Shown here piece after piece: positions 45,615-55,189 of a stretch of 62,763 nucleotides of DNA (positions are counted from its first letter, which is position 1; each line of letters starts with the position of its first letter). Location of the stretch: NCBI RefSeq assembly GCF_002934005.1, contig NZ_PGEM01000038.1, positions 1 to 62,763 on the forward strand. The letters run 5' to 3'. Made by a program: the position numbers and the translations under genes. The notes below the pieces were generated by a model. That model saw only the letters and a list, made by a program, of their open reading frames with translations. It did no database searches and was not told where the DNA came from. The DNA is from Cuspidothrix issatschenkoi CHARLIE-1 (lineage in GTDB: Bacteria; Cyanobacteriota; Cyanobacteriia; Cyanobacteriales; Nostocaceae).

Positions 45615-46358
45615 TTAACCTCTGACAATGGCATCAACACCATCCCAATAGGCTTCTAATAGGTCCAGATATTTATTGATGCCATCTTCAAACAAATCTC
45701 TACCTTGCTTGTTCACTACATAGGGTGCGATCGCATTAAAGGCATTATTACTGTGACTAATTTCCACATTCATGTGCATTAACCAATGCTTTCTCACATA
45801 CTTATCATAGCCTTGGTTTTCTAAGGCATCATTGAATTGTACTGCTAAAACTGCTGACATAGTTTCATCAGCATATAATGCCCCTAAATTTCTTTCAATG
45901 GGAGGTTCACTATAAAGTTTTTTTGCTCCCTCATTGATAGCTACCGTGCTGGGTAAACATTGGTAATTATCAATGTCATAGTTAGTAATACCCATAGCAT
46001 TAAGTTGCTCACGGAAGAGGGTTTCATGGGTTACTTTTCCAGCTACTTCATCATAAACATTGAGGATAATCTCCTTCAATATATTATAATCGCGAGTATT
46101 CAATGCCATACTCGTAATGTAGAAAGGTTCGTATTGGAAGTAGTACCAAGTTTCCAGATAGAATTTCTTTTCCTGTTCTTTAGTAAATGCGTTTTTCCGG
46201 TAGTAGTTAAGGAGAGGATGTTCTACCGCACGATGATTGAGAATATACTTCATCTGGTAGTTTAGATAATCTTTTATTTCTTGTTCGTTGATATCTAAAC
46301 GCTGACGCATCGTGGGATCTTGTACTTTCTCAAACTCTTCTATCTGCAAAGCTCTCAT
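45615..46358 (-). CDS. heme-oxygenase-like diiron enzyme (BesC-like candidate)
   Basis: A 247-residue, all-helical protein of the iron-containing redox / heme-oxygenase-like diiron family (HDO; relatives BesC, UndA, SznF, PqqC/TenA fold). Candidate metal ligands: E104 and H111 in NVYDEVAGKVTHETLF, E165 in ADETMS, and E199 and H202 in HMNVEISHSNN, with the spacing expected for HDOs. In the Streptomyces beta-ethynylserine pathway, the HDO BesC oxidatively cleaves 4-chlorolysine made by BesD. Here a BesD-type enzyme is encoded 55 bp upstream on the same strand, so an analogous two-step reaction is the best hypothesis. Family likely; substrate inferred. Confidence 0.75.
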   Translation of the reverse strand: MRALQIEEFEKVQDPTMRQRLDINEQEIKDYLNYQMKYILNHRAVEHPLLNYYRKNAFTKEQEKKFYLETWYYFQYEPFYITSMALNTRDYNILKEIILNVYDEVAGKVTHETLFREQLNAMGITNYDIDNYQCLPSTVAINEGAKKLYSEPPIERNLGALYADETMSAVLAVQFNDALENQGYDKYVRKHWLMHMNVEISHSNNAFNAIAPYVVNKQGRDLFEDGINKYLDLLEAYWDGVDAIVRG

Positions 46359-46413
46359 GGGACTATCTCCTATACAGTTATGAATTAATTTTGGGAGGGA
46401 TTTTCATTCGTAG

Positions 46414-47187
46414 TTAGCTATAAGTACCGGCTTCTACTTCTTCCTCTGCCCACCAACGATCATTACCATTCAAGTTTCTTTTCTTATCATCCATGCATCC
46501 CCAAGTCATGTTGAGCATGATTCGTGTAGCATCACGATTTAAGGGGACTGTACGATGTAAAGTAGTGTCGGATTTCAGTAAGTAAATATCACCACTCACA
46601 AATCCATAGGTGCTAATAGGATTCTCACATAGATATTCATGAATTCTGGGATTAGTTTTGTTCCAGCTAGTATGAGGAACACATTGCAACATACCACCAT
46701 ACTCAATGGGTGGAGTTTCCAAAATCCAGATTAGTGCATAACGGTAATCTCCCCAGTGCCAACCGTGGGTATCTCCGCTTTTTTCATGTCTAGTAATCAA
46801 AAATTCTTCATCTTTAGATGGACAAGGTAAGAAAGGCTCACCAGCCAATTTTTCTAGAATGTTTAGCAGTGCTTCTGATTTATATATGGTATTAACGAAC
46901 TCACTACTGGCGGCAATATTTTCACTAGTAACTACACTCATATTTCTAGGTGTATTTCCAGTAGTTGCTAATTTTAAATCACGTCGTTCTGAGTACAATT
47001 CTAATAGTCTGAGAGCCTCTTGTTTCATCTCTTGGCGGATTTTCCAAGGCATAATATCAGCAACTTTGATAAATCCATCCCGTTTGAACTGATGAGCTAA
47101 AAATGTTAAGGATGATTCAGAAAAATTGGTAGCAATATTTTCTGCAATTTCTTGTTCCCAAAAGTTGACTTTTGTAGCAGTTGTCAT
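46414..47187 (-). CDS. BesD-type Fe(II)/2OG amino-acid radical halogenase
   Basis: A 257-residue Fe(II)/2-oxoglutarate enzyme. HGWHWGD (141-147) gives H144-x-G146, the HxG site that leaves room for halide, with the second iron histidine H211 (TLHRTVP). Recalled S. cattleya BesD residues map here with a constant +7 offset: R74/R81, E120/E127, H134/H141, H137/H144, G139/G146, D140/D147, H204/H211, N219/N226, T221/T228, W239/W246. E127 and D147 correspond to the pair that binds the lysine side-chain amine. Chlorination of free lysine or a similar basic amino acid is therefore likely. It heads the minus-strand operon; the upstream region 47188-47757 holds no gene. Confidence 0.85.
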   Translation of the reverse strand: MTTATKVNFWEQEIAENIATNFSESSLTFLAHQFKRDGFIKVADIMPWKIRQEMKQEALRLLELYSERRDLKLATTGNTPRNMSVVTSENIAASSEFVNTIYKSEALLNILEKLAGEPFLPCPSKDEEFLITRHEKSGDTHGWHWGDYRYALIWILETPPIEYGGMLQCVPHTSWNKTNPRIHEYLCENPISTYGFVSGDIYLLKSDTTLHRTVPLNRDATRIMLNMTWGCMDDKKRNLNGNDRWWAEEEVEAGTYS

Positions 47188-47757
47188 TTGAGCCTATGCG
47201 TAAATCTACATAACAGAATCTACCTTATAGTTTTTCTTGCCAACTATCAAAATTCCTCAATATTTTTTAACATTTAACAATAGTATATAAATACTATACC
47301 AATCGTGAGGAAATACGTAGATAAAAATTCTTGTTTTATAAGCATTTGAGCCTTTTTGAACTCTCACGTATCATTTAGGATTGCTATAGGACTTACGCAT
47401 TGATAGAACCAACAAAATATGAAGTGTGGATTTCGGGCATTTGAACGTGATTTTTTGATGATTTTTGAGGGAATTGCTTGCAGCAGCGCTTCCCTATCGC
47501 TATTAAGCGGCAGTTAATCGCCAAAAGCCTGAAAAAACAGATTTTCGTTCACTCACATCATGGTGAATTTGTACAGTGGGTAAGTCATATAATTTTACAT
47601 TTTTTTGAAGGCTTGATCTGACAATCAATTAAGCAGAAATTGACAATTATAAACCAGGAAGTTTTACAGCCCGTCGTTTGACTAATCTCTGTGAAGCAAA
47701 TGAGAATTAGAGAGGATACTTGTACTGTTTCCCCAATTGTTGTAGAGAGAACACCAG
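47188..47757. other. 570-bp divergent intergenic region
   Basis: Between the halogenase operon and petJ. It must hold both promoters. A MITE terminus (AGGACTTACGCA at about 47392) and direct CAGCGC/GCGGCAG-rich sequence near 47480-47520 are the only structures noticed. No coding sequence is seen. Confidence 0.5.
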
Positions 47758-48087
47758 ATGAAAAAGATTATCTCAGTATTATTGTTAGGCATTGCTATCT
47801 TAACCTTTGCCTTCAGTGATATGGCTTTAGCAGTAGATGGAGCAGCATTATTTAGTGCTAATTGCGCTCAATGTCATGCTAGGGGTAAAAATTTAGTCAA
47901 CCCTTCTAAAAGCTTGAAAAAAACAGATTTGGAAAAGTACGAGATGTACTCATCTGAAGCCATTATTGCTCAAATTACTAAAGGTAAAGGTGCGATGCCG
48001 GCTTTTGGTAAGAAGTTGAAGGCAGATGAAATACAAGGTATCGCTGCTTATGTACTAGAACAAGCTGAGAAGGGCTGGAAGAAGTAA
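47758..48087 (+). CDS. petJ: cytochrome c6
   Basis: A 109-residue soluble c-type cytochrome. It has a signal peptide (~1-25, cleaved after ALA), heme site CAQCH, and the c6 sequence [22 protein letters not shown]. The axial Met lies in [12 protein letters not shown]. It carries electrons from the cytochrome b6f complex to photosystem I in the thylakoid lumen, alternatively to plastocyanin under low copper. Followed by a strong hairpin at 48143. Confidence 0.95.
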   Translation: MKKIISVLLLGIAILTFAFSDMALAVDGAALFSANCAQCHARGKNLVNPSKSLKKTDLEKYEMYSSEAIIAQITKGKGAMPAFGKKLKADEIQGIAAYVLEQAEKGWKK

Positions 48088-48142
48088 GTTGATACTCTAC
48101 AAGTTATGAGTCTGACTTTGGGTTAGATTTAGATACATTTCG

Positions 48143-48171
48143 CTAGAGACGTTCCAGTGGAACGTCTCTAG
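48143..48171. terminator. 13-bp perfect hairpin after petJ
   Basis: CTAGAGACGTTCC-AGT-GGAACGTCTCTAG, 55 bp after petJ and 26 bp after the convergent EcfT gene. It can serve both genes, though T-runs are weak on both sides. Confidence 0.7.
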
Positions 48172-48197
48172 ATTATTGTGCCGAGATATTTTTACAT

Positions 48198-49154
48198 CTA
48201 TGGGGTACTATCAGCACCAAAGGCGATTCTGATTACCCAAAATATCATTAAAGTGGCGATCGCTAACCAATCTCCTAATCTTAATTTTAACTCTTGCCAT
48301 CTAACTCGATGTTCATTGGGACTGGTAAAACCTCTCACCATCATTGCATTTGCCATTTGTTCTGCCCGCAGGAGGAGATTTTCTAATAATCTCTCTGTGA
48401 CAATTAACCAAACTTTCGCGCCTCCTTTTAATCCTAGCTTTTTCCAATTAATTGCCCTCGTCATCACAGAACGCACTAGATTTTGAATTTCTTCTAAAAC
48501 TAAAGGAATAAATCGCAAGGACAACGTTAAGGTTAAAGTTAGTTCTGTCACGGGAATATTCAAGCTGCGTAAAGGCTGCATTAAACTTTCCATTCCCGAT
48601 GTAATTTCTTCTGGTGCGGTGGTAAGTAAATATAAATTAGTGCTATAGATTAATGTAAAAACTATTGTACTCAAGCTAATTGCTAAATCCAAGGAACGAC
48701 GAGTTACTTTGACAAATCCTTGATGAACTAGCACATATTTATATTTTTTATTACTATGGGCAATTTTTGGTGTGATTTGAGTATTTTTATCAGTAATTGG
48801 TTGGGTGAGGATTCTTTCGTTTGCGGGTAAGCGGGATTGATAATTTACCCCTAAGCCATCAGGACTAATGGCAGTAATTACTAAAACTAAAGATGATAGT
48901 ATTAATAGCCAACCCATTTGTTGTCGCCATACTCTGAGGGGAATTTTAGCAAAGAGAGTAAAAATAATTAGCAGTAATACTAGAAAAACTCGCCAATAAT
49001 TATTAGCAATAATGTAGCTACTTAGAAAACTCAATAACCAAATTAATTTAACTCGCGGATCGAGTTTATGTAACCAAGTTTGCGGTTCTTCTAGATAAAG
49101 TCCCAGGGGGAGCGATCGCAATAAATCCATTTTTTGTGGGTTGTCAGTTGTCAA
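48198..49154 (-). CDS. EcfT/CbiQ-family transporter transmembrane protein
   Basis: A 318-residue membrane protein of the CbiQ/EcfT family, the coupling subunit of ECF vitamin/metal transporters. Several membrane segments are visible (VKLIWLLSFLSSYIIA, VFLVLLLIIFTLFA, LAISLSTIVFTLIYSTNLYL, IATLMIFWVIRIAF). The family start YLHKLDPRVKL is near-matched by TWLHKLDPRVKL, and the coupling motif is MMVRGF (ARG type) near residue 273. Cyanobacteria have a lone gene of this type near der. Neither the S component nor the ATPase is adjacent, so the substrate is unknown. Confidence 0.88.
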   Translation of the reverse strand: MTTDNPQKMDLLRSLPLGLYLEEPQTWLHKLDPRVKLIWLLSFLSSYIIANNYWRVFLVLLLIIFTLFAKIPLRVWRQQMGWLLILSSLVLVITAISPDGLGVNYQSRLPANERILTQPITDKNTQITPKIAHSNKKYKYVLVHQGFVKVTRRSLDLAISLSTIVFTLIYSTNLYLLTTAPEEITSGMESLMQPLRSLNIPVTELTLTLTLSLRFIPLVLEEIQNLVRSVMTRAINWKKLGLKGGAKVWLIVTERLLENLLLRAEQMANAMMVRGFTSPNEHRVRWQELKLRLGDWLAIATLMIFWVIRIAFGADSTP

Positions 49155-49290
49155 AAAATTTTAGATTTTAGATTAGGAAAGAGATTTTTGATTTTTCCAT
49201 AGTTCCAAATAGTTGCTTAAAACTAAGTTTTAACTATGGAATCATTCAATCCAAAATCCAAAATTTAAAATCTAAAATTCCGTCAGTTTT

Positions 49291-50655
49291 CTATTTTACA
49301 CGAGTTGCTCGATTCAAATTACCAACTTCCATGTCTCGAACTTTCTTACTCCGCCAAAATAGCCGAATTGGTGTACCTTGAAAGCCTAAATGTTTGCGGA
49401 ATTGTCTTTCAATGTAGCGGCGATAGTTTTCATTAAACCGGGCAGCATCATTGACAAATAAAGCAATAGAAGGGGGCTGAACACTCACTTGAGTACCATA
49501 GTAAATTCTACCTTGACGGCCGCCCCGTGATGTTGGTGGTGAATGCCAACTAACAGCATCTTCTAGAACTTCATTAATAACTGATGTACTAACACGGCGT
49601 TTATGAGACTCAGCAGCTTGATTTACCAATTCTAAAATCTTTTCTACCCGCAATCCTGTTACTGCACTGACAAAAATAGTATCTGCCCATTCAGTGAAGT
49701 GTAAGCGTGATTCTAAATCTTTTTCGTGGTCATAGATGGTGTAAGAGTCTTTTTCAACAGCATCCCACTTATTCACAACAACTACACAAGCGCGACCTTC
49801 TTCTAAAACCCGACCTGCTAGTTTTTGATCTTGCTCAGTGACACCATCTATGGCATCAATTACTAATAAAACTACATCAGCCCGACGGATAGCTTTAAAA
49901 GCGCGGTTAATACTGAAAAATTCCGTTCCGTATTCTATATGTTTCTTTTTGCGAATCCCGGCGGTATCAATCAACCTGTAGGTTTGTCCATCTCGTTCAA
50001 CTATAGTATCAATGGTATCTCTGGTTGTTCCAGAAATAGGACTGACAATAGCTCGATTTTCACCAACGAAAGCATTTAGCAAACTGGATTTACCTACATT
50101 TGGTCTACCAATAATGGCGACTTTAATTTCAGGATTTTCCTCTGCTTCTGCTGCATAAGGAATGTGATTAATTAACTCATCCAGAATTTCCCCAGTCCCA
50201 CTACCATGAATGGCAGAAATGGGGTAAGGTTCACCTAGTCCTAATTCCCAAAATTCCGCCGCTTGAATGATCCCTTGATCTGGAGATTCACATTTATTCA
50301 CCGCCAGTAATACGGGTAATGGTTGCTGACGTAACCATTCAGCTATTTCTTGATCTGCGGGTAAAAGACCTGCTTGGCCATCTACTACGAAAATAGCAGC
50401 ACAGGCTTCTGCAAGAGCTGTTAAAGCCTGTTGACGAATCAAAGGGAGAAATTCGGTGTCATCGTTAAAAACTAAGCCACCTGTGTCTACTACCACAAAT
50501 TCCCGATCATTCCAAAAAGCTGGACGGTAAGTGCGATCGCGTGTTACCCCTGGTTCATCGTGAACTATGGCGGTTTGATCTCCGGCCAGACGATTTACAA
50601 AGGTGGATTTGCCCACGTTGGGGCGACCGATAATTGCTACAATTGGCAAGGCCAT
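49291..50655 (-). CDS. der: ribosome-assembly GTPase Der (EngA)
   Basis: A 454-residue tandem GTPase needed for 50S subunit maturation. Two G domains are visible: G1 [14 protein letters not shown] with DTGGL, then G1 [14 protein letters not shown] with DTAGIR and NKWD. A KH-like C-terminal domain ends [23 protein letters not shown] 50655 ([14 protein letters not shown]) is the family start; the frame extends 22 codons upstream without a ribosome site. It follows 137 bp upstream of the EcfT gene on the same strand. Confidence 0.96.
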   Translation of the reverse strand: MALPIVAIIGRPNVGKSTFVNRLAGDQTAIVHDEPGVTRDRTYRPAFWNDREFVVVDTGGLVFNDDTEFLPLIRQQALTALAEACAAIFVVDGQAGLLPADQEIAEWLRQQPLPVLLAVNKCESPDQGIIQAAEFWELGLGEPYPISAIHGSGTGEILDELINHIPYAAEAEENPEIKVAIIGRPNVGKSSLLNAFVGENRAIVSPISGTTRDTIDTIVERDGQTYRLIDTAGIRKKKHIEYGTEFFSINRAFKAIRRADVVLLVIDAIDGVTEQDQKLAGRVLEEGRACVVVVNKWDAVEKDSYTIYDHEKDLESRLHFTEWADTIFVSAVTGLRVEKILELVNQAAESHKRRVSTSVINEVLEDAVSWHSPPTSRGGRQGRIYYGTQVSVQPPSIALFVNDAARFNENYRRYIERQFRKHLGFQGTPIRLFWRSKKVRDMEVGNLNRATRVK

Positions 50656-50814
50656 AAATTCGATTTTCTTCGTGCTGAGTGTGTAGGTGTGCTGAGTTTT
50701 GTTTTGTCCTACGTTCTTCACCCAGCACTATTTGACAGAACTACTAATTATATCATGTTTTGCAAAGTTTAATTCACTGTTGGGAGGTGGTTTACTCTCA
50801 AGGTATTTTTTTTA

Positions 50815-50865
50815 GTGAACCACGAAGACACGAAGAACACGAAGGAAGAGGAAAGGTAGATGGGT
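50815..50865. repeat. copy of the 'AACCACGAAG' dispersed repeat
   Basis: GTGAACCACGAAGACACGAA plus GAACACGAAGG, matching copies near 25050 and 53317. It lies between der and the UvrD-like helicase gene. Confidence 0.6.
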
Positions 50866-50871
50866 ACTCTT

Positions 50872-53163
50872 TCATGCTTTGTTCTGCGGAAATTGGCGTT
50901 TTAGGGCGGCAAAAAGGGGACAAGGGGCTGATGTTTGTAAGTTTTGGGGTTTACTCCAAGTAAAAGGGGCTTTTTGTGCCGCAGACATCCATAAAAGTTT
51001 TTTGGCTCTGGTCATGGCAACATATAATAAACGATATTCTTCGGCTATTTTTAGATATTTTGATTCTTCCCAAGCTTGCTGAATATTGGGTATGGGTTTG
51101 TGATGAAGTCCAGCACGAATTTGAGCGCGGGCTACTTCTGATAAGGTAAAATCTCCTAAAAATTGTCCTTGGGGTGGTATCCAAAATTTGCCGGGAATTA
51201 GGTTTTCGTGGAGAAATGGCAAAAATACATAATCCCAGTCTAACCCTTTGGCTTTGTGCATGGTGATAATTGTTAATTGCCCCTCTTTAGTATATTGTTT
51301 TTCTACATCTTCTGGTTCTACGGATTCAAATCTTTCGGAACTGACAATTTCACTTAAAGCTGATATCATCGCTCCCATAGAACTATTACCAAAAATTTGT
51401 TGATTGACTCTTTCTGCAAGTTTATCAGCAGTAGCTAATTCGGCTTGATCATATTTTAATGTTAAGGCAAAAAAGGAAATTATTTGATAATAAGGCAGTT
51501 CTAAATAAGCGCGGAGTAAACTACGGCAAAGATGAGCCGCTTTTTGCACTGTTTCAGTTTGGGGTGTAGTTAAAGGACTGGGATATAAAAATTCTTCTGG
51601 TAAACTAGCCAGAGTGTTAATATCTTGGGTAGGAATCAATTGACGTTCAACTAATACATCTAAAGTAGCTTTGAGATAATCGGGAGAATGGGGGCGATCG
51701 CAAAATTGCAATAATGATAAAATCTCTTGAGGAACATGAGAACGGCGTTCTCTTTCTCCCACATCATAAAGTTTAATTTTGTGTTCTTTACATACTGTTT
51801 CTAAAGCACTTACTAACCATCTACCTTGGCGATTTTCCCTGACTAATATGGCTGCACTAGCTTGGGTATTTTCTGTAAATAATTCAATTATTCTTTGAGA
51901 AATTAAGGTGACAGTATGATAAATATCTGTAGGTGTATATATTTCTAATCCTTTTCCTACTGGTTCAGGGTTTTTTTGACTATCACCAATATCAAGGAGA
52001 GAAATTTGCTGATCTAAAAATAGTTTTTCTCCATGTTTACTTTTAGCAAAAGGCTGATTATTTACCCATGCTAAAGCAAAATTAGCAGCATCAATAATTA
52101 TTTGGTTACTTCGCCCCGCTTGATACATTTTTGCGAGTTTATTTTTCTGTTCACAATTTTCACAAAATTGCCGAAAATAAATCGGATCGGCCGGGGTAAA
52201 AGTAGAATTAATAGCTTGATTAGGATCACCAACACGAATTAAGTTTAGACCAGATTCTTGTTCGGCTAATATTTCTAATAACTTTGTTTGTAAAGGACTA
52301 GAATCTTGGGCTTCATCTTCAAAAACTGCAAGGATTTTATTTTTTTCAATCTCACGGGTACTGGGATTTTCTAAAACTTTTAAAGCTCCTAAAATCATAT
52401 CATCATAATCTATAAAATCCTGGGTTTGCATTAAGTTTTTATATTCTGTATACAAACCGGCAGCTATTTTTAAGATTTGATATTTATTGGGATTTTTTTC
52501 ACTCCATTTTAATAAGTCTTCTGGTGATATGTCTGAACTTTTGGCTTCATGAATAACTGTATAAGCTAAATCTGGTAAAATTTCTGTTCTCAGTACAGAT
52601 TGACGACGCAGTTTTTCTGTTTCTTCTCCATCAAATTCTTTTCCTGCAAGTAAGTTTAAATAAAGTTCTGGATGATGATAAATCCATTTTTCTACAGCAG
52701 TGCGGATAAATTTATGACTTTGATTCGGTGTGATTAAAGTCGCATTTTCTAAGTCTAAACCTGATAAATTGGGATGACGACTAGCAATAATTAAAGCTAA
52801 ACCATGTAAGGTATAAACAGCAAATCCCGTTTGTGGTAAAGATAATTTTTTTAAATTTTCCCGAATTTTAGATTTAATATTAGCAGTAGCAGAACGGGTA
52901 AAAGTAACAACTATTAACTGTTTATATTCCTTATTGCCTGTATTCAGATAATATTGATATTGTCGAGCAATAGCGATCGCTGCTGCTGCCGCCATTCCTG
53001 TAGATTTCCCCGCACCAGGCACAGCAGAAACCGCCAAGGGTCCCCATTGCCAATCCGCCATTTCTGTTTGTCCTGGGCGCAATTTAGCCCGAATCTCGGC
53101 AATATTTTCTTTTAATTTAGTAATCGGTGATGGTGGCAAAACTTCAGCAGTAATTTGGGACAT
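50872..53163 (-). CDS. UvrD/Rep-family ATP-dependent DNA helicase
   Basis: A 763-residue superfamily-1A helicase. Motif I AVPGAGKSTGMAAAAA, motif Ia region VVTFTRSATANIKSKI, motif II FEDEAQDSSPLQ, motif III VGDPNQAINSTF, motif V TIITMHKAKGLDWDYVF and motif VI YVAMTRAKKLLW are intact. It is about as long as UvrD but divergent from the standard PcrA of cyanobacteria, so the exact repair role is open. Single gene. Confidence 0.9.
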   Translation of the reverse strand: MSQITAEVLPPSPITKLKENIAEIRAKLRPGQTEMADWQWGPLAVSAVPGAGKSTGMAAAAAIAIARQYQYYLNTGNKEYKQLIVVTFTRSATANIKSKIRENLKKLSLPQTGFAVYTLHGLALIIASRHPNLSGLDLENATLITPNQSHKFIRTAVEKWIYHHPELYLNLLAGKEFDGEETEKLRRQSVLRTEILPDLAYTVIHEAKSSDISPEDLLKWSEKNPNKYQILKIAAGLYTEYKNLMQTQDFIDYDDMILGALKVLENPSTREIEKNKILAVFEDEAQDSSPLQTKLLEILAEQESGLNLIRVGDPNQAINSTFTPADPIYFRQFCENCEQKNKLAKMYQAGRSNQIIIDAANFALAWVNNQPFAKSKHGEKLFLDQQISLLDIGDSQKNPEPVGKGLEIYTPTDIYHTVTLISQRIIELFTENTQASAAILVRENRQGRWLVSALETVCKEHKIKLYDVGERERRSHVPQEILSLLQFCDRPHSPDYLKATLDVLVERQLIPTQDINTLASLPEEFLYPSPLTTPQTETVQKAAHLCRSLLRAYLELPYYQIISFFALTLKYDQAELATADKLAERVNQQIFGNSSMGAMISALSEIVSSERFESVEPEDVEKQYTKEGQLTIITMHKAKGLDWDYVFLPFLHENLIPGKFWIPPQGQFLGDFTLSEVARAQIRAGLHHKPIPNIQQAWEESKYLKIAEEYRLLYVAMTRAKKLLWMSAAQKAPFTWSKPQNLQTSAPCPLFAALKRQFPQNKA

Positions 53164-53413
53164 ATATTAGGAAATAGGGAATAGGGAATAAAAAAATGAA
53201 TTATTTCTGCCGATGGTAAGAGTTTAGCAATGCTAACCCCCTACTCTTATTACTCACAAAAAAGCTTTTTCATTCAATCCTACATAATTAGAACTTACAC
53301 ACAAATCACGGAATAACGAACCACAGAGGCACGGAAAATCAGGGTTTCAGAGATATTTTGCGTAAGTCCATAAAACAAATATTCTGACTCCTGACTCCTA
53401 AATCCTTCCAGTA

Positions 53414-54562
53414 CTAACTTTTCACAGGTGTACCGCAGGGATAGGTGGCTACTTTTTCTTTGCTACTATTACTAACTGGCTGATCTTTAGCGGCTAAATA
53501 ATCTTTTCGCAATGTATTGAATAAGGCTTCTCGTTGATCATATAACCGTTTGAGAGGACGGGGTGAACATTGATTGAGTACATAAGCTGTCATCAGTGGC
53601 AGAGCAATTGTACTATCAGTATAACAAACGATGGTACTGGGCAATTCATCGGGGTCAATTTTACCCCAGCTTACAGCTTCGGCGGGAGTTGCACCAGACA
53701 AACCACCGGTATCAGGACGTGCATCAGTAAACTGTACAAAGAAATCATGTCCTCTTTCTTCTAATCCTAAAACCTCGTGAAGTTGCGGTTGTGTTTGTAA
53801 TAAAAAGTTCTTAGGACTACCACCACCAATAATTACTGCTGCACTTGTACCGTCGTTTTCTCGCGCCCCATAGACAATGGCGGCCGTTTCATTTACGTCA
53901 ATAGCAGGATCTATTACCAACTTAGAACCCTCCAACGCCAAAGCTGCCACATTCATACCAATGGAACTATCTCCAGGGGAAGAAGTATAAATAGGTACGC
54001 CACATTCATAAGCTGTGGCCAATAGGCAGGAATTTTTCACCCCCAATTGCTTTTCTATTTCCCAGACGCACTTACCTAGCAAATAATGAAATTCAGCCGT
54101 TCCCATGGGTTTTTGAAATGGTTCTGCCTGGAGAACTTTACGAATAAAAGCGTCGGTTTCTAGCAGTACATCGTAACCAAAAATAATATCATAAATTCTG
54201 ATTGTCCCTTCTTCCCGCAATTTGACATCATCTAAAAAGGGACTACCGGCAAATAATTCAAAACCTAAACCATAGTGGATATCATGGTAAAGATTCGCAC
54301 CAGTGCTAATCATCCAGTCAATAAAACCATTGCGAATTAAGGGCGCGAGGGCGGAAACCCCAAAACCTGCCGGTGTCATCGCCCCGGAAAGGCTAACGCC
54401 TACTGTTACACCTTCTTGAAATACATCATTACTCAACAGTTGACAAGCTTCTCGTAGCCGGGCTGAGTTGTAAGCAGTAAAATAGGTATCAATCAAGTCA
54501 ACCACGCTAACATTGTTAGACATGGGGATAGGTGCAATTTTCTTACCTGGCTTTTGTGACAT
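53414..54562 (-). CDS. deoxyhypusine synthase-like (homospermidine synthase-type) protein
   Basis: A 382-residue member of the deoxyhypusine synthase family. Bacteria have no eIF5A, so these proteins are thought to make homospermidine or similar polyamines by NAD-dependent aminobutyl transfer. The NAD-binding [12 protein letters not shown] segment and the loop [16 protein letters not shown] with the catalytic-type Lys (WGK) are retained. Length fits the family. An upstream gap of 333 bp with no gene separates it from the divergent DUF433 gene. A link to the ureohydrolase at 43915 through polyamines is possible but unproven. Confidence 0.82.
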   Translation of the reverse strand: MSQKPGKKIAPIPMSNNVSVVDLIDTYFTAYNSARLREACQLLSNDVFQEGVTVGVSLSGAMTPAGFGVSALAPLIRNGFIDWMISTGANLYHDIHYGLGFELFAGSPFLDDVKLREEGTIRIYDIIFGYDVLLETDAFIRKVLQAEPFQKPMGTAEFHYLLGKCVWEIEKQLGVKNSCLLATAYECGVPIYTSSPGDSSIGMNVAALALEGSKLVIDPAIDVNETAAIVYGARENDGTSAAVIIGGGSPKNFLLQTQPQLHEVLGLEERGHDFFVQFTDARPDTGGLSGATPAEAVSWGKIDPDELPSTIVCYTDSTIALPLMTAYVLNQCSPRPLKRLYDQREALFNTLRKDYLAAKDQPVSNSSKEKVATYPCGTPVKS

Positions 54563-54895
54563 TTTTAAGAAATCCTGAATAGTAAATACCCTGAATATAA
54601 TGTTATCGTATTCAAATGTACGGAAGTTGCTAAAATGTTATCAGGAAAACCCATGGCTAAGGCGTGAAAGTCTACTGAGGGATAACTGCTCCCATGATCC
54701 CTTTGAAGTAGAAAGTAAAGTCTAGTTTTGTCCAGATTTTATATAGCAGTAAAAGCCTAAAAAGAACAACGTGGCGTTACTCTGCGTAGAAGAAGCGATT
54801 ACTAAGCCGTGCTATCTCTTCGAGACTCTACCGCAAACGCTATCGCACTTTTCATATTACAATAAAGTCATACCAGAGGATTAAGTCAGAAACCG

Positions 54896-55189
54896 ATGCA
54901 AATGCTCACAGACATTTCTACTTTGATTGTTAGTACACCAGGTACTTGTGGTGGTCGTCTACGAATTGCTGACACTCGTATTACTGTTCAGTATATTGTC
55001 AATGAAATTAAATCTGGTATGACTCCAGAAGAAATTATTGAAGATAAACCTTATTTGACAATTGCAGGTATTTACACTGCGTTGGCTTATTATTATGCTA
55101 ATAAGGAATCACTAGATATTGAATTTGCTCGATATCAAGAAGAATGTCAACAACTTGAATTAGAATATAAAGCAGGACATCTCTCGTGA
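54896..55189 (+). CDS. DUF433 antitoxin-like protein
   Basis: A 97-residue DUF433 protein with a small winged-helix-like fold. GTCGGRLRIADTRITVQYIVNEIKSG and MTPEEIIEDKPYLTIAGIYTALAYYYAN are the family signature (GxPxIxGTRI type). DUF433 proteins act as antitoxins of PIN-like toxins. It overlaps the next gene by 4 bp (GTGA), showing translational coupling. Confidence 0.85.
   Translation: MQMLTDISTLIVSTPGTCGGRLRIADTRITVQYIVNEIKSGMTPEEIIEDKPYLTIAGIYTALAYYYANKESLDIEFARYQEECQQLELEYKAGHLS

Noticed and set aside
45960..46265. Plus-strand 101-codon frame opposite the diiron enzyme
   Set aside because: Antisense to a well-supported gene with helical-protein codon pattern; composition is Ile/Phe-rich noise.
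46414..47187. Phytanoyl-CoA or ordinary 2OG hydroxylase
   Set aside because: The iron motif is HxG, not HxD, and substrate-binding residues follow the BesD pattern instead.
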